Source of the DNA: Basfia succiniciproducens
Lineage (GTDB): Bacteria; Pseudomonadota; Gammaproteobacteria; Enterobacterales; Pasteurellaceae
Direction: 5' to 3'
Length of the DNA: 64,000 nt
Assembly: GCF_011455875.1 (NCBI RefSeq)
Contig: NZ_CP015031.1
Coordinates: forward strand, 310,001 to 374,000
The notes beneath the pieces are model-generated. The model was not told the origin of the DNA, did not search any database, and saw nothing but the letters and a program-made list of their open reading frames with translations. Below, in pieces: positions 1 to 10,672 of this stretch. Positions within the stretch are counted from its first letter, which is position 1, and the number at the start of each line of letters is the position of its first letter. The position numbers and the translations under genes were made by a program.

Positions 1-413
1 ATATCGGTGTGGAATTATTGGCGGCAACACCTTTTAGTCACGAAATTAAATTGGGTAATACTTTAGTGGGTAAAACAAAGCATTTGCCGCCGAGTTTATA
101 TGCGCAATATTATTTCTTGGATAAAAATTCGCCTGTTCGTCCTTATGTTGGTGCCGGTGTGAATTACACCACGTTCTTTGATGAAAAAGAAGTATTAAAC
201 GGCGTAACCGACCTTAAATTAAAAGATTCCTGGGGCTTAATCACGAATATCGGGCTTGATATTAATGTGACGGATAATTTCTACGTAAATGCCGCAATGT
301 ACTATGCCAAAATTAAAAGTAAGGCGACATTTAAAGTAGGCGGCGTTGCACAGGAAAATAAAGTTACACTCGATCCGACGATTTTCTTCTTAGGTGTAGG
401 TTACCGTTTCTAA
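1..413 (+). CDS. ompW: OmpW-family outer membrane beta-barrel protein, C-terminal part
   Basis: The reading frame is open from the left edge of the window to a TAA at 411-413, so the start lies outside. About 136 residues are visible. They show alternating beta strands typical of an 8-stranded OmpW barrel: a strand with LYAQYYFLD, then VRPYVGAGVNYT, a long loop, then strands around NIGLDINVTDNFYVNAAMYYAKI. The protein ends with GVGYRF, a terminal aromatic Phe as expected for BAM-dependent insertion. OmpW proteins form small hydrophobic channels in the outer membrane. Family membership rests on the YVGAGVNYT and C-terminal GVGYRF patterns. A rho-independent terminator follows directly. Confidence 0.85.
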   Translation, partial: IGVELLAATPFSHEIKLGNTLVGKTKHLPPSLYAQYYFLDKNSPVRPYVGAGVNYTTFFDEKEVLNGVTDLKLKDSWGLITNIGLDINVTDNFYVNAAMYYAKIKSKATFKVGGVAQENKVTLDPTIFFLGVGYRF

Positions 414-481
414 GGGGTTAGCAAAGATTTATTATAAAGAGTCGGACATTTATCCTACGATTATAAACTTGGTTAATAACA

Positions 482-515
482 GGGCAGTTATCAAATTAAC
501 TGCCCTTATTTTTTT
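482..515 (+). terminator. Terminator of the ompW-like gene
   Basis: Perfect 9-bp stem (482-490 with 497-505, arm GGGCAGTTA), 6-nt loop, followed by a T-rich tract. It lies between the porin gene and the convergent recN. Confidence 0.85.
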
Positions 516-560
516 AATAGATTTTATCGCTACTTTTTTAAATGAGGATGGCTTAAAGCA

Positions 561-2237
561 TTAGCTCACCAATGCTAACATTTCCTGTGCATTTGCCAGT
601 ACCGAGTCCGTAATATGTTGACCGCCCAATAATTTGGCTAGGGCTTTGATTCTTTGTTGTGATGAAAGTGCGGTCATTTTTGTTTCAGTTTTGCCTTCAA
701 CGGTTGATTTTTCTACCATAAAATGATGATGACCGTTGCAGGCAACCTGAGGTAAATGAGTTACGCACAAGACCTGACAACTATGACCTAACTTACGTAA
801 TAATTTGCCTACTACGCTTGCCGTCGCACCACTGATTCCTACATCAATTTCATCGAAAATTAAAGTCGGGATCGCCGTTTTATCCGAAGTCAGTACTTGG
901 ATTGCCAATGCGATTCGGGACAGTTCGCCACCTGAGGCAATTTTTGCTAAAGGTTGCGGCGATTGACCCAAGTTGCTTTGCAGATTAAATATGACATTAT
1001 CCGCTCCGTTTACTGAAATTTTGCTGTAATCTGCAGTCAGATTAATGAAAAATTCCGCATTTTCCATTGCTAATTGTTTGACGGATTTTGTTACCTGTTT
1101 AGCCAGTTTTTCCGCACCTTGTCGGCGGCTTTGATGAAGTTTTGTTGCAGATGCCGACATTTTTTCATAAGCCTGTTGTTCTTGAGCTAGCAATTCGTTT
1201 TCACTTTCGGAAAAATCCACTAATTGGTTGAGTTCCAATTTTAATTGTTTGTGCAATTGAGTTAATTCTTCCGGTTTTACGTTATGTTTTCGGGCGAGTT
1301 GTACCGCCTGATTCATCCGTTGCTCAATTTCCCGTAAAACCTGAGGGTCCTCTTCAATATTGGCGGATAAATGCTGAATTTCGGAAGCCGCTTCCTGTAC
1401 TTGAATTAGCGCTTCTTGTAATAATGCCTGCGCGTCAACGTAACGGGTGTCTAATTCGGCTAAATCTTCTAAATGCTGAGTCGTGCGATAGAGCAGGCTG
1501 TCAACGTTAACGGTCTCGTTTTCAGTTAGAATCTGTAATACGGATTGGGAAAGTTGGGTCAATTGCTCGCTATTGGATAAACGGCGTTGTTCCTCTTCTA
1601 ATTCCTGATATTCGTTCGGGCGCAAATTAAACTCGTCCAATTCATTTACCTGATATTGCAGAAGTTGTTTTTTTGCTTCGTTTTCGACACATTTCTGATT
1701 AAAGGTTTTCACCTGAGATTGCAGTTCTTTCCAATTAAGATAATCCGTTTTCATTTGTTCAAGCAAATGGTTATGGGCACAAAAATTATCTAGCGCCTGT
1801 AATTGAAAATCGTTTTTCAACAGCAATTGAGAAGCGTGCTGACCATTGATATGCACAAGATACTGCCCGAATTCTTTTAATTGAGAGGCGGATACCGGCG
1901 TATTGTTGATAAAAGCTTTGGAGCGCCCGTCCTGATTAACCAAACGGCGTAAAATACATTCTTCGGGATTATCCTGATCCTGCAACTCATGATCCGTTAA
2001 CCAGCGGGCGGCAGGACTATCCGCTTTTAGTTGGAATGTCGCGCAAACTTCGGCGCGTTCCTGCCCTTCGCGCAGCATTGCCGCTTCAGTGCGTTGACCC
2101 AGGCAAAGCCCCAGGGCGTCTATTGCAATAGATTTGCCGGCGCCGGTTTCACCGGTAATAACGGACATGCCTTCGGATAATTCAATATTTAAATGGCGAA
2201 CAATAGCAAAATTGTTAATTGTGAGTTGAGTCAGCAT
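561..2237 (-). CDS. recN: DNA repair protein RecN
   Basis: SMC-like ATPase that acts at double-strand breaks during recombinational repair. The 558-residue length is normal for RecN. Walker A GETGAGKS lies at residues 29-36 near the N-terminus. A long central coiled-coil region rich in Glu/Gln/Leu follows. The ABC signature SGGELSR is near residue 435 and Walker B LIFDE near 458, so both halves of the nucleotide-binding head are intact. The start codon is preceded by a strong AAGGAG Shine-Dalgarno sequence. It lies downstream of nadK on the same strand but has its own promoter with a LexA box in the gap, so it is an SOS gene. One uptake signal (666-674) lies inside the coding region. Confidence 0.97.
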   Translation of the reverse strand: MLTQLTINNFAIVRHLNIELSEGMSVITGETGAGKSIAIDALGLCLGQRTEAAMLREGQERAEVCATFQLKADSPAARWLTDHELQDQDNPEECILRRLVNQDGRSKAFINNTPVSASQLKEFGQYLVHINGQHASQLLLKNDFQLQALDNFCAHNHLLEQMKTDYLNWKELQSQVKTFNQKCVENEAKKQLLQYQVNELDEFNLRPNEYQELEEEQRRLSNSEQLTQLSQSVLQILTENETVNVDSLLYRTTQHLEDLAELDTRYVDAQALLQEALIQVQEAASEIQHLSANIEEDPQVLREIEQRMNQAVQLARKHNVKPEELTQLHKQLKLELNQLVDFSESENELLAQEQQAYEKMSASATKLHQSRRQGAEKLAKQVTKSVKQLAMENAEFFINLTADYSKISVNGADNVIFNLQSNLGQSPQPLAKIASGGELSRIALAIQVLTSDKTAIPTLIFDEIDVGISGATASVVGKLLRKLGHSCQVLCVTHLPQVACNGHHHFMVEKSTVEGKTETKMTALSSQQRIKALAKLLGGQHITDSVLANAQEMLALVS

Positions 2238-2264
2238 AGCAATCTCCTTAACTGTATAATTGTC

Positions 2265-2293
2265 AGTATAATTATGTTTTTTTATACAGTAAA
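2265..2293 (-). promoter_or_regulatory. recN promoter with LexA (SOS) box
   Basis: Reading leftwards, TTTACT (2288-2293) and TATACT (2265-2270) are separated by exactly 17 bp. Between them lies CTGT-N8-ACAT (2274-2289), 7 of 8 matches to the CTGT-N8-ACAG LexA consensus. A second, poorer half-site pair (CTGA-N7-ACAG, one base short) overlaps the -10 and the region just downstream. Operators covering the promoter fit SOS repression, as in E. coli recN. Binding itself is inferred. Confidence 0.7.
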
Positions 2294-2311
2294 GAGATTA
2301 TGTAAAGAAAA

Positions 2312-3223
2312 TTAAAATAATTTTTTCAGCCAGCCTAATTTTGAACTTAACACATTGTAATAATTATAATTATGTAAATGAAGTAAGCGCAGTTTATAAG
2401 GGCTTTTTTGGATATGAACCACATCATTACAACAAATATCCAGTGCTAATTGGCTGTCGCAACTGATTTCCAGCTGCGGAATATTATATTCGGCAAAATT
2501 AACGGAAATTTTGCTGTTACCGTCAACCACTAAAGGGCGTGAAGATAGCGTATGAGGAAACATCGGCACCAGAGCGATGGCATTGAGTTGCGGAGTGAGA
2601 ATCGGGCCGCCGGCAGAAAGCGAATAAGCGGTCGAACCTGTGGGAGTAGCGACGATTAAACCGTCGGAACGTTGTGAAAATGCAAATTTATCATCAATAT
2701 ATACATGAAAATCAATCATGTGGGCAATTTTTGCCGGGTGAATAACTAATTCATTAATGGCATTGCCTCTTGCTACGGTTTCACCGTGGCGTTTAACCAC
2801 CGCTTCTAACAGAAAACGTTCTTCAACAAAAAACTCACCGTTTAAGCAGGCTTCTAATTGTGCGTAAGCGTTTTTAGGATCAATATCCGTTAAAAACCCC
2901 AAATTACCACGGTTAATACCGATCAGAGGGGTGTTATATTTGCATAGGATGCGGGCATGGCTCAGCATATTGCCGTCACCGCCGATAACTATAGCCAGTT
3001 GGGCGTGCTGACCGATTTGATCTAAGGAAGCGAGATGATTTTCCGAAAGATTCAAGGCTTTTCCTATCTCGTTTTCAACTAAAACCTGATAGCCTTGCTC
3101 ACAAAGCCAATGGAAAATATTTTTGTGCATTTGCAATGTGCTGTCATTTCTCGGGCGACCTACTACACCAACAGTTTTGAAGGTTGATTGCAATGATTTA
3201 ACGCTATCCTGTGACATATCCAT
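2312..3223 (-). CDS. nadK: NAD kinase
   Basis: Phosphorylates NAD+ to NADP+ with ATP. The protein carries the diagnostic GGDGN loop near residue 80 and the second conserved region with [21 protein letters not shown], which form the nucleotide site. The frame stays open upstream to 3304, but that longer start would run through the grpE promoter. I chose the ATG at 3223 (303 residues, normal for the family) because AGAAG lies a few bases upstream. A second ATG two codons later is also possible. The gene is divergent from grpE, and nadK-recN order is conserved in many gammaproteobacteria. Confidence 0.95.
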   Translation of the reverse strand: MDMSQDSVKSLQSTFKTVGVVGRPRNDSTLQMHKNIFHWLCEQGYQVLVENEIGKALNLSENHLASLDQIGQHAQLAIVIGGDGNMLSHARILCKYNTPLIGINRGNLGFLTDIDPKNAYAQLEACLNGEFFVEERFLLEAVVKRHGETVARGNAINELVIHPAKIAHMIDFHVYIDDKFAFSQRSDGLIVATPTGSTAYSLSAGGPILTPQLNAIALVPMFPHTLSSRPLVVDGNSKISVNFAEYNIPQLEISCDSQLALDICCNDVVHIQKSPYKLRLLHLHNYNYYNVLSSKLGWLKKLF

Positions 3224-3297
3224 AGAAGTCTTCTTATAAATACTTGAATCAATAAAATTTGCCCTTATATTACACAGAAAAGTGCGGTTGGCAAACA

Positions 3298-3326
3298 TTA
3301 ACATTTTTTGATCGGTTTGCTACAAT
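3298..3326 (+). promoter_or_regulatory. Candidate sigma-70 promoter for grpE
   Basis: TTAACA (3298-3303), 17-bp spacer, TACAAT (3321-3326), about 68 bp before the grpE ATG. I saw no convincing heat-shock sigma-32 promoter. An uptake signal (3280-3288) sits just upstream. Confidence 0.5.
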
Positions 3327-3393
3327 GATACGACTAATCTTATTTAAAGCAATAAGCTTAATTAGACAGGTTTAATTTTTAATGGAGAAAATA

Positions 3394-3996
3394 ATGTCAG
3401 AACAAGAAAAAAATCAGGAAAATTTGGAAAATGCGGAAGAATTAACGCAGAAAGCGAATGATACCGAAAATTCTGCCGAGCAAGCTGAACCTGCGGATGA
3501 AACCGCATCGGACGCATTGGAAGAGGCGATTGCCCGGGTACAGGAGCTTGAAGAGCAATTAGCCGAAACCGCGAAAAAAGAACAGGATTTATTGCTTCGT
3601 TCGCGTGCCGAGTTAGATAATATGCGCCGTCGGGCCGAGCAAGACGTAGAAAAGGCACATAAATTTGCGTTAGAAAAATTCTCAAAAGATATTTTAAATA
3701 CGATTGATAATCTTGAACGGGCACTGGCGACACCGGCAAATAAAGAGGATGAAGCGGTCAAATCCTTATTTGACGGCGTTGAACTTACTTTAAAAGAGTT
3801 GCTTGCAACCGTAGCGCGTTTTGGCGTAGAGCCTGTGGGAGCAGTGGGCGAAACATTCAATCCTGAATTGCATCAGGCTATTTCTATGCAATCTGCGGAA
3901 GGTTTTGAAACCAACCAAATTACTGTCGTATTACAAAAAGGCTATTTATTAAACGGCCGCGTCATTCGCCCCGCAATGGTGATGGTTGCCGCTTAA
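3394..3996 (+). CDS. grpE: Nucleotide exchange factor GrpE
   Basis: Releases ADP from DnaK in the Hsp70 cycle. The 200-residue protein has the usual plan: an acidic, low-complexity N-terminus (about residues 1-50), a long coiled-coil helix (about 50-110, containing the conserved [12 protein letters not shown] segment), and a C-terminal beta domain with [14 protein letters not shown]. The start at 3394 is chosen because GGAG lies 6 bases upstream. The in-frame ATG at 3382 overlaps that Shine-Dalgarno sequence. It is a single-gene unit ending in a terminator shared with convergent lexA. Confidence 0.97.
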   Translation: MSEQEKNQENLENAEELTQKANDTENSAEQAEPADETASDALEEAIARVQELEEQLAETAKKEQDLLLRSRAELDNMRRRAEQDVEKAHKFALEKFSKDILNTIDNLERALATPANKEDEAVKSLFDGVELTLKELLATVARFGVEPVGAVGETFNPELHQAISMQSAEGFETNQITVVLQKGYLLNGRVIRPAMVMVAA

Positions 3997-4026
3997 TATT
4001 ATTTTTAACCGGTTGATTAATAGAAG

Positions 4027-4056
4027 AAAAGTGCGGTAAATTTTACCGCACTTTTT
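4027..4056. terminator. Inverted uptake-signal terminator between grpE and lexA
   Basis: Two uptake signals in opposite orientation (4029-4037 and 4045-4053) form an almost loopless 14-bp palindrome flanked by A-rich and T-rich sequence. It can work in both directions and sits between two convergent genes. Confidence 0.8.
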
Positions 4057-4096
4057 GTATTTTCTTTTATATAGGTTTGTGTTGACCGAATAAGCA

Positions 4097-4738
4097 CTAC
4101 ATCCAGGCATTATTACGAATAATACCCACGGCAATACCTTCAATTTCAAAATTCGGTTGTTCTTTCAGATTTACTATAATCGGTTTGAATTCCTCATTTT
4201 CCGCATGGAGATAAACCACATCGCCTTTGCGTTCCAAACGTTTTACGGTTACTTCGTCTTCAATACGAGCGACAATAACCTGTCCGTTTCTCACGTCTTT
4301 TGTGCTATGCACCGCCAATAAATCGCCGTCTAGAATGCCGATGTCTTTCATGGATTGTCCGTATACTTTTAATAAGAAGTCCGCCTGAGGTTTGAACATG
4401 TCCGCATCCACTTTATATGTGCCTTCAATGTGTTGTTCGGCAAGAATCGGCTCACCGGCGGCAACCCGCCCGATTAGCGGCAGGCCTGCATCTTCGTCAT
4501 TGGCGGATTCCTCCGTATCAACCAATAAACGAATGCCCCGCGAAGTTCCGGAAAGAATTTCGACCACGCCTTTGCGCGCCAAGGCTTTTAAATGTTCTTC
4601 CGCCGCGTTAGGGGAACGGAAACCCAATTCACGGGAAATTTCTGCACGAGTCGGCGGCATACCTGTCGTTTCAATATGATGTTTCAGAAAATTAAAGACT
4701 TCTTGTTGACGGGCGGTAAGCGCTTTGATTGGTTTCAT
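4097..4738 (-). CDS. lexA: SOS repressor LexA
   Basis: Repressor and self-cleaving serine protease. The N-terminal winged helix-turn-helix (about residues 1-70) starts [15 protein letters not shown] and contains PTRAEIS. The autocleavage Ala-Gly bond is in RVAAGEP. The catalytic serine is in YGQSMKD and the catalytic lysine in DEVTVKRL, so the protein should be cleavable. I start it at 4738 (213 residues) because an AGGGGA Shine-Dalgarno sequence lies just upstream. The open frame extends 12 codons further, but that region carries the operators. It is divergent from plsB and autoregulated by two LexA boxes. Confidence 0.97.
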   Translation of the reverse strand: MKPIKALTARQQEVFNFLKHHIETTGMPPTRAEISRELGFRSPNAAEEHLKALARKGVVEILSGTSRGIRLLVDTEESANDEDAGLPLIGRVAAGEPILAEQHIEGTYKVDADMFKPQADFLLKVYGQSMKDIGILDGDLLAVHSTKDVRNGQVIVARIEDEVTVKRLERKGDVVYLHAENEEFKPIIVNLKEQPNFEIEGIAVGIIRNNAWM

Positions 4739-4747
4739 ATAAATCCC

Positions 4748-4800
4748 CTGTTTTTTTGTACAGAATGCTGACATTATATACAGGATATGAAAAGTTGCAA
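4748..4800 (-). promoter_or_regulatory. lexA promoter with two LexA boxes
   Basis: Leftward promoter TTGCAA (4795-4800), 16-bp spacer, TATAAT (4773-4778). One box, CTGT-N8-ACAG (4748-4763), is a perfect consensus near the expected transcription start. The other, CTGA-N8-ACAG (4768-4783, 7 of 8), covers the -10. The paired arrangement is typical of lexA autoregulation. Confidence 0.85.
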
Positions 4801-4948
4801 TCTTTTTATTTGTGAAGTCGTTACGGGTGCCTAAATAATACCTGCTGAAAAAATGTGACTTTTATTACAAATCCATTATCTGCACCTAACTAAATGAAGA
4901 AATTATGTTAAAATGCAAGATGTTAATTTAGGTGTAGGGAAATGTATT

Positions 4949-7384
4949 ATGACAAGTCTTTTAAATTTATATCGAAAGGTGCTGGAAGCGCCGCTATCTT
5001 TTTTAGTAAAAAATAATCCCATTCCAAGCAATCCCATTGAGGAGTTAAAACTAAACGTCAGCCAGCCTATTGTTTATGTTTTGCCTTATACGTCGCAAAC
5101 CGATTTTGTTATTTTCCGCAAAAACTGCCTCAGCGTAGGCTTGCCGGATCCTATTGAAACCAATGATATTCACGGCAAACAATTGCCTCGTTATGTGTTT
5201 TTAGACGAAGGTCGGCAGATTTTCAAATCGAAAGGTCCGAAAAAAGAAACGGAGAAAGTTTTTTATAATTATCTCGAATTGCACCGCGCATTCGGCGATT
5301 TAGACGTTCAGGTTATTCCCGTTTCGGTCTTGTGGGGGCGTGCGCCGGGCAGAGAAGACAAAGGTAAGCTGCCGCAACTTCGTTTATTGAACGGTATGCA
5401 AAAAACCATTGCCGCCATGTGGTTCGGTCGCGATACTTTCGTGCGTTTCTCGCAAGCGGTATCTTTGCGTTATATGGTTACGGAACATGGTGCGGATCAG
5501 TCTATCGCACAAAAATTAGCCCGTGTGGCAAAAATGCACTTTGCCAAACAACGTTTTTCCGCAACCGGTCCGCGTTTGCCGAATCGTCAGGCGATGTTTA
5601 ACAAACTTCTGCAATCGCCGGTTATTTTGAGCGCCATTGCGGATGAAGCAAAAAGCAAAAATATGAGCCGGGAACGGGCTCATCAGGAAGCGGAAAAAAT
5701 TCTGAAAGAAATAGCCGCAGATGTGAGTTACGAAAATTTACGGGTGTTAGATCGCCTGTTACGTTGGTTATGGAATAAATTATATCAAGGGATCGATATT
5801 GAAAATGCGGATCGTGTTCGCCAATTGGCACTGGAAGGACATGAAATCGTTTATGTGCCTTGCCACCGAAGCCATATCGACTATTTATTATTATCTTATG
5901 TGTTGTACCATCAAGGTTTGGTTCCACCCCATATTGCCGCGGGTATCAATTTGAATTTCTGGCCGGCAGGTCCGATTTTCCGTCGTAGCGGTGCATTTTT
6001 TATTCGTCGTACCTTTAAAGGAAACCGCTTGTATTCAACCATCTTTCGTGAATATTTGGGCGAACTTTTCCACCGCGGTTATTCCGTGGAATATTTTATT
6101 GAAGGCGGTCGTTCCCGCACCGGGCGTCTATTAACGCCAAAAACCGGAATGATGTCTATGACTTTGCAGGCGTTGCAGCAGCGTCAAACCCGTCCGATCA
6201 CCGTAGTACCCGTCTACATCGGTTATGAACACGTTTTAGAAGTGGATACCTATGCAAAAGAATTACGCGGTGCGGCAAAAGAAAAAGAAAATGCCGGGCT
6301 TGTTCTGCGCGTAATTAAAAAACTGCGTAATTTAGGTAAAGGTTATGTGAATTTCGGCGAACCGATCACATTAAGCAATTATTTGAATCAGCATTATCCT
6401 GAGTGGAAAAACACCGACGATGAAAAACCGACTTGGTTTAATAAAGCGGTAGACAGCATTTCTAATCAAGTAATGGTGAATATCAATAACGCGGCGGCGG
6501 TGAACGCGATGAACTTAACCGGTACGGCGCTGCTTTCTTCCCGTCAGCGAGCGTTATCCCGCGAACAATTGCTGGAACAATTGCAAAGTTATCAGGAATT
6601 TTTACAAAACGTGCCTTATTCCGATGATGTGATTGTTCCTGCCGAATCGCCGGAAGAAATGCTTAAACATGTGTTAGGTTTAGAGCGTGTGGGCGTGTTG
6701 GTGGAAAAAGACAGTTTCGGCGAATTAGTCCGTCTGGAACGCAATTCCGCCGTGTTAATGACTTATTACCGCAATAACATTCAGCATTTATTTGCGTTGC
6801 CTTCGTTGGTAGCAAGCATTATTCTGCATTATGAAAAAATTCACAACAGAGAATTATTGCATGCGGTACAGCGTATTTATCCGTTCCTGAAAAACGAGCT
6901 CTTTATTCATATTGAAAAAGAAGAGTTAACGCTGGTTGTTGAAAAAATTATTGCCGAATTCCACCGCCAAAAGCTGATTGATGTGGACGGCGACGTATTC
7001 AGTATTAATGATCGTGGAATCCGCACGCTGCAACTTTGGGCGTCTGCGGTGAGAGAAATTCTGCAACGTTACCGCATTACCATTGCGATTTTGCAATACA
7101 AGCCGGATATTGCAAGAAACGCACTGGAAAAAGAAAGCCAATCCGTAGCGCAACGTTTATCCGTCTTGCACGGTATTAATGCGCCGGAGTTTTTTGATAA
7201 AGCGGTGTTTGCGGAATTTACCGCAAGCTTAAAAGACAACGGTTATTTTGATGAAGCTGGCAATGCGGTGACGGAAAAATTAGATGAACTGGCGGATATT
7301 TTAAATCATATTATTTCCGCCGAAGTAAATTTAACGATTAGAAGCGCCATTGAGAAAGCCGAGGAAATGCCGGCTCAGGAATAA
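4949..7384 (+). CDS. plsB: Glycerol-3-phosphate acyltransferase PlsB
   Basis: Inner-membrane-associated enzyme that acylates sn-glycerol 3-phosphate at position 1, the first step of phospholipid synthesis. The 811-residue length is typical. The acyltransferase block I motif HX4D (CHRSHIDY) is near residue 305, followed by the block with [10 protein letters not shown] and the substrate-binding block GGRSRTGR near 385. I prefer the ATG at 4949 over the upstream in-frame ATG at 4913 because AGGGA precedes it and the protein then starts [17 protein letters not shown], as in relatives. The stop codon overlaps the xerD start by one base, implying translational coupling. Confidence 0.97.
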   Translation: MTSLLNLYRKVLEAPLSFLVKNNPIPSNPIEELKLNVSQPIVYVLPYTSQTDFVIFRKNCLSVGLPDPIETNDIHGKQLPRYVFLDEGRQIFKSKGPKKETEKVFYNYLELHRAFGDLDVQVIPVSVLWGRAPGREDKGKLPQLRLLNGMQKTIAAMWFGRDTFVRFSQAVSLRYMVTEHGADQSIAQKLARVAKMHFAKQRFSATGPRLPNRQAMFNKLLQSPVILSAIADEAKSKNMSRERAHQEAEKILKEIAADVSYENLRVLDRLLRWLWNKLYQGIDIENADRVRQLALEGHEIVYVPCHRSHIDYLLLSYVLYHQGLVPPHIAAGINLNFWPAGPIFRRSGAFFIRRTFKGNRLYSTIFREYLGELFHRGYSVEYFIEGGRSRTGRLLTPKTGMMSMTLQALQQRQTRPITVVPVYIGYEHVLEVDTYAKELRGAAKEKENAGLVLRVIKKLRNLGKGYVNFGEPITLSNYLNQHYPEWKNTDDEKPTWFNKAVDSISNQVMVNINNAAAVNAMNLTGTALLSSRQRALSREQLLEQLQSYQEFLQNVPYSDDVIVPAESPEEMLKHVLGLERVGVLVEKDSFGELVRLERNSAVLMTYYRNNIQHLFALPSLVASIILHYEKIHNRELLHAVQRIYPFLKNELFIHIEKEELTLVVEKIIAEFHRQKLIDVDGDVFSINDRGIRTLQLWASAVREILQRYRITIAILQYKPDIARNALEKESQSVAQRLSVLHGINAPEFFDKAVFAEFTASLKDNGYFDEAGNAVTEKLDELADILNHIISAEVNLTIRSAIEKAEEMPAQE

Positions 7385-8280
7385 TGATGAAAGATTCCGC
7401 GTTAATTGAGTTATTTTTAAACGAATTATGGCTTGGAAAAGGATTATCCGATAACACGGTGCAATCTTACCGGTTGGATTTAACCGCATTAAGCCAATGG
7501 TTGCAAGGGCAGGGCAAGAGCCTTGAAACCCTTGATTCTTCCGATCTCCAAGCATTTCTCGGCGAACGGGTGGATCAGGGTTATAAAGCCACCAGTACGG
7601 CAAGAATGCTCAGCGCTATGCGAAAACTTTTTCAATATTTATATCAGGAAAGCTATCGTACCGATGATCCCAGCGCTATATTAAGTTCGCCCAAGTTACC
7701 GGGTCGTTTGCCTAAATATTTAACCGAGCAACAGGTGGGGGATTTATTAAATGCGCCAAGTACGGATATTCCGCTGGAATTGCGCGATAAAGCCATGCTT
7801 GAACTATTATATGCCACCGGTTTGCGGGTAACCGAACTTGTCACCTTAAGCACGGATAATATCAATCTTGAGCAAGGCGTGGTACGCGTGATTGGCAAAG
7901 GTAATAAGGAACGCATTGTACCCATGGGCGAGGAAGCTTCTTATTGGGTCGGGCAGTTTATTCTATACGGGCGCCCCATGCTGCTAAACGGGCAAAGTTC
8001 GGATGTTATTTTTCCAAGCAAACGGGCATTGCAAATGACAAGGCAGACTTTCTGGCACCGCATTAAGCATTATGCGATTTTAGCGGATATCGATACCGAC
8101 AGCCTCTCGCCGCACGTATTGCGCCATGCCTTTGCCACTCATTTGGTGAATCACGGCGCCGATTTGCGAGTGGTGCAAATGTTATTGGGCCACAGCGATT
8201 TATCTACCACCCAAATTTATACCCATGTAGCGAAAGAACGGTTGAAACGCCTGCATGAAAAATACCACCCGAGGGGCTAA
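7384..8280 (+). CDS. xerD: Tyrosine recombinase XerD
   Basis: With XerC it resolves chromosome dimers at dif. The 298 residues include an N-terminal SAM-like core-binding domain (about 1-105) and a C-terminal catalytic domain. The active-site set is complete: Arg in GLRVTEL (about 147), Lys in GKGNKER, His-x-x-Arg in HVLRHAF (about 243-246), His in LLGHSDL, and the Tyr nucleophile in QIYTHV (about 279). The start overlaps the plsB stop (TAATG), and a second ATG follows directly. XerD rather than XerC is judged from the overall sequence (SDNTVQSYRLDL, PKYLTEQQV). Confidence 0.93.
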   Translation: MMKDSALIELFLNELWLGKGLSDNTVQSYRLDLTALSQWLQGQGKSLETLDSSDLQAFLGERVDQGYKATSTARMLSAMRKLFQYLYQESYRTDDPSAILSSPKLPGRLPKYLTEQQVGDLLNAPSTDIPLELRDKAMLELLYATGLRVTELVTLSTDNINLEQGVVRVIGKGNKERIVPMGEEASYWVGQFILYGRPMLLNGQSSDVIFPSKRALQMTRQTFWHRIKHYAILADIDTDSLSPHVLRHAFATHLVNHGADLRVVQMLLGHSDLSTTQIYTHVAKERLKRLHEKYHPRG

Positions 8281-8524
8281 TAAAACAACAAAAGTGCGGT
8301 GCAAATTTTCGAATTTTTGGAATAAAATCAGGGATCGTATTCAACAAAAAACTTTCGGTGCCCGATAAAAACGAAAGCAAAAGCGCAAACTGATTTTCCG
8401 ATTTATAGATTTTCAAAATTTCGTAAATTTGCACCGCACTTTTTATTAAACCGATTTCCGTACATTGCGCAAAAAAACTGCTATAATCCCGCGATTTTTA
8501 TTTAAAACACAGAGTAATTCAATA
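8281..8524. repeat. xerD-rlmL intergenic region with widely spaced inverted uptake signals
   Basis: No gene is seen. An 18-bp inverted repeat built on uptake signals (8291-8308 and 8425-8442, arm AAAGTGCGGTGCAAATTT) encloses about 116 bp. Inside are further partial complements (AATTTTCGAATTTT on the left, AAAATTTCG on the right). Transcribed, it could fold into a long hairpin ending in a T tract at 8441-8444, a possible xerD terminator. The rlmL promoter must lie in the last 80 bp. Confidence 0.65.
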
Positions 8525-10672
8525 ATGAAAGAACTTTTCGCCACCACAGCCCGTGGTTTTGAAGAATTATTAAAACTAGAATTAAGCTCGCTCGGCGCCA
8601 CAGAATGTCAGGTGGCGCAAGGCGGCGTGCATTTTATGGCGGACGACGAAACCCAATACCGTGCCTTGTTATGGTCTCGTTTAAGCTCCCGCATTTTACT
8701 GCCAATTGTAAAAACAAAAATTTACAGCGATTTAGATTTATATTCCGCCGTAGTGAGCCAAAACTGGCTGGCTTATTTTGATGAGCGCGTACGCTTTTTG
8801 GTGGATTTTAACGGCACGAACCGCGAAATCCGCCATACCCAATTTGGCGCAATGCGTGTGAAAGACGGTATCGTCGATTATTTCGAACGTAACGGCAAAG
8901 CCCGTCCGAATGTAGATAAGGATTACCCTGATATCCGCATTCATGCTTATTTAAACCGGGATGATTTGGTGCTTTCCCTGGATTTAAGCGGTGAAGCGTT
9001 GCATTTGCGCGGTTACCGCGAAGATTCCGGTGCGGCGCCGTTGCGCGAAACCCTTGCCGCCGCGATCGTGTTGCGTTCCGGCTGGAAAGAAGGCACGCCT
9101 TTGGTTGATCCGATGTGCGGTTCCGGCACCCTGCTTATTGAAGCGGCACAAATGGAAGCCAAAATTGCGCCGCAATTGCACCGTATGCATTGGGGTTTTG
9201 ATTTTTGGCGGGGACATAATCAGGCAGCCTGGGAAAAAGTCAAGAGAGAAGCGGTTGCTATGGCGGAGGCGGAGTTTAACAAAAATCCGAATCCTCATTT
9301 TTACGGCTTCGACCTTGATCACCGCGTGTTACAAAAAGCGCAGCGAAACGCACAAAATGCCGGCGTGGCGCATCTGATTAAATGGAAACAAGGCGATGTA
9401 GCGGCGTTAAAAAATCCGACACCGGAAGATAAAGGCACGGTAATCTGCAATCCGCCTTATGGCGAGCGCTTAGGCACAACGCCTGCGTTAATCGCGCTCT
9501 ATTCGGTATTCGGTCAGCGTTTAAAAGAACAATTCCCGGGTTGGAACGCTTCAATTTTCAGTTCCGAACAGGGATTATTGGATTGCTTGCGAATGCGTTC
9601 TCACCGCCAATTTAAGGCGAAAAACGGCCCGCTGGATTGTATTCAGAAAAATTATCAAATTTCCGACCGCACTTTGAGCCCGGAAAATAAAAGTGCGGTG
9701 GAAAATGCCGGAGAATTTAAGCCGAACGCGAATGTGGCGACGGATTTTGCCAATCGCTTACAGAAAAACATCAAGAAAATTGAAAAATGGGCGAAGCAAG
9801 AGGGGATTGAAGCTTACCGTTTATATGATGCGGATTTGCCCGATTATAATCTGGCGGTAGATCATTACGGTGACCATATCGTGGTGCAGGAATATGCGGC
9901 GCCGAAAAATATTGATGAAAATAAAGCGCGCCAGCGCTTATTGGATGCGGTAACCGCTACGCTTGCGGTTACCGGTGTGGAAACCAATAAATTAATTTTA
10001 AAAGTGCGTCAAAAGCAAAAGGGCGCCAATCAATATGAAAAACTGGCAAATAAAGGCGAGTATTTCTATGTAAATGAATACGGTGCGAAACTTTGGGTTA
10101 ACCTGACGGATTATTTAGACACCGGATTATTCCTGGATCACCGTTTGACCCGTCGTATGGTAGGGCAAATGGCAAAAGGTAAAGATTTCCTGAATCTCTT
10201 TGCCTATACCGGATCCGCTACGGTTCATGCCGCATTGGGCGGGGCTAAGTCAACCACTACGGTGGATATGTCGAATACTTACCTGAACTGGGCGGAGCAA
10301 AATTTGATCCTGAATGAGGCGGACGGCAAACAGCACAAATTAATTCAGGCTGATTGCTTACAATGGCTGGCAAATTGCGCGCAACAATTCGATTTGATTT
10401 TTGTTGACCCGCCTACGTTCTCCAATTCCAAACGAATGGAAGACAGCTGGGACGTACAACGGGATCACATCAAGTTAATGAGCAATCTAAAACGAATTTT
10501 ACGTCCAAACGGTACCATTGTTTTTTCCAACAATAAACGCGGTTTCAAAATGGATTTTGAAGGTTTAACCCGACTCGGTTTAAAAGCCGAAGAAATTTCC
10601 GCCAAAACGCTACCCTTGGATTTCGAACGGAACAAACAAATCCATAATTGCTGGATTGTGGAGTTTGTTTAA
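8525..10672 (+). CDS. rlmL: Bifunctional 23S rRNA methyltransferase RlmKL
   Basis: Makes m2G2445 (RlmL half) and m7G2069 (RlmK half) in 23S rRNA. At 715 residues it is the full fused protein. It has an N-terminal THUMP region (about 50-160), a first methyltransferase with [14 protein letters not shown] (about 194) and NPPYGERLG (about 309), and a second with [13 protein letters not shown] (about 558) and DPPTF (about 628). The start at 8525 gives [16 protein letters not shown], as in the family; the frame is open 20 codons further upstream without a convincing ribosome site. Two uptake signals in opposite orientation (9666-9674, 9691-9699) fall in the linker between the two enzymes, at about residues 381-392. 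Confidence 0.96.
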   Translation: MKELFATTARGFEELLKLELSSLGATECQVAQGGVHFMADDETQYRALLWSRLSSRILLPIVKTKIYSDLDLYSAVVSQNWLAYFDERVRFLVDFNGTNREIRHTQFGAMRVKDGIVDYFERNGKARPNVDKDYPDIRIHAYLNRDDLVLSLDLSGEALHLRGYREDSGAAPLRETLAAAIVLRSGWKEGTPLVDPMCGSGTLLIEAAQMEAKIAPQLHRMHWGFDFWRGHNQAAWEKVKREAVAMAEAEFNKNPNPHFYGFDLDHRVLQKAQRNAQNAGVAHLIKWKQGDVAALKNPTPEDKGTVICNPPYGERLGTTPALIALYSVFGQRLKEQFPGWNASIFSSEQGLLDCLRMRSHRQFKAKNGPLDCIQKNYQISDRTLSPENKSAVENAGEFKPNANVATDFANRLQKNIKKIEKWAKQEGIEAYRLYDADLPDYNLAVDHYGDHIVVQEYAAPKNIDENKARQRLLDAVTATLAVTGVETNKLILKVRQKQKGANQYEKLANKGEYFYVNEYGAKLWVNLTDYLDTGLFLDHRLTRRMVGQMAKGKDFLNLFAYTGSATVHAALGGAKSTTTVDMSNTYLNWAEQNLILNEADGKQHKLIQADCLQWLANCAQQFDLIFVDPPTFSNSKRMEDSWDVQRDHIKLMSNLKRILRPNGTIVFSNNKRGFKMDFEGLTRLGLKAEEISAKTLPLDFERNKQIHNCWIVEFV

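Noticed and set aside
3414-3860. 148-codon antisense frame opposite grpE
   Set aside because: Ser/Ala-rich shadow of the grpE codon pattern; grpE is clearly the real gene.
3949-4149. Small antisense frame across the grpE-lexA junction
   Set aside because: It runs through the bidirectional terminator and lacks a ribosome site.
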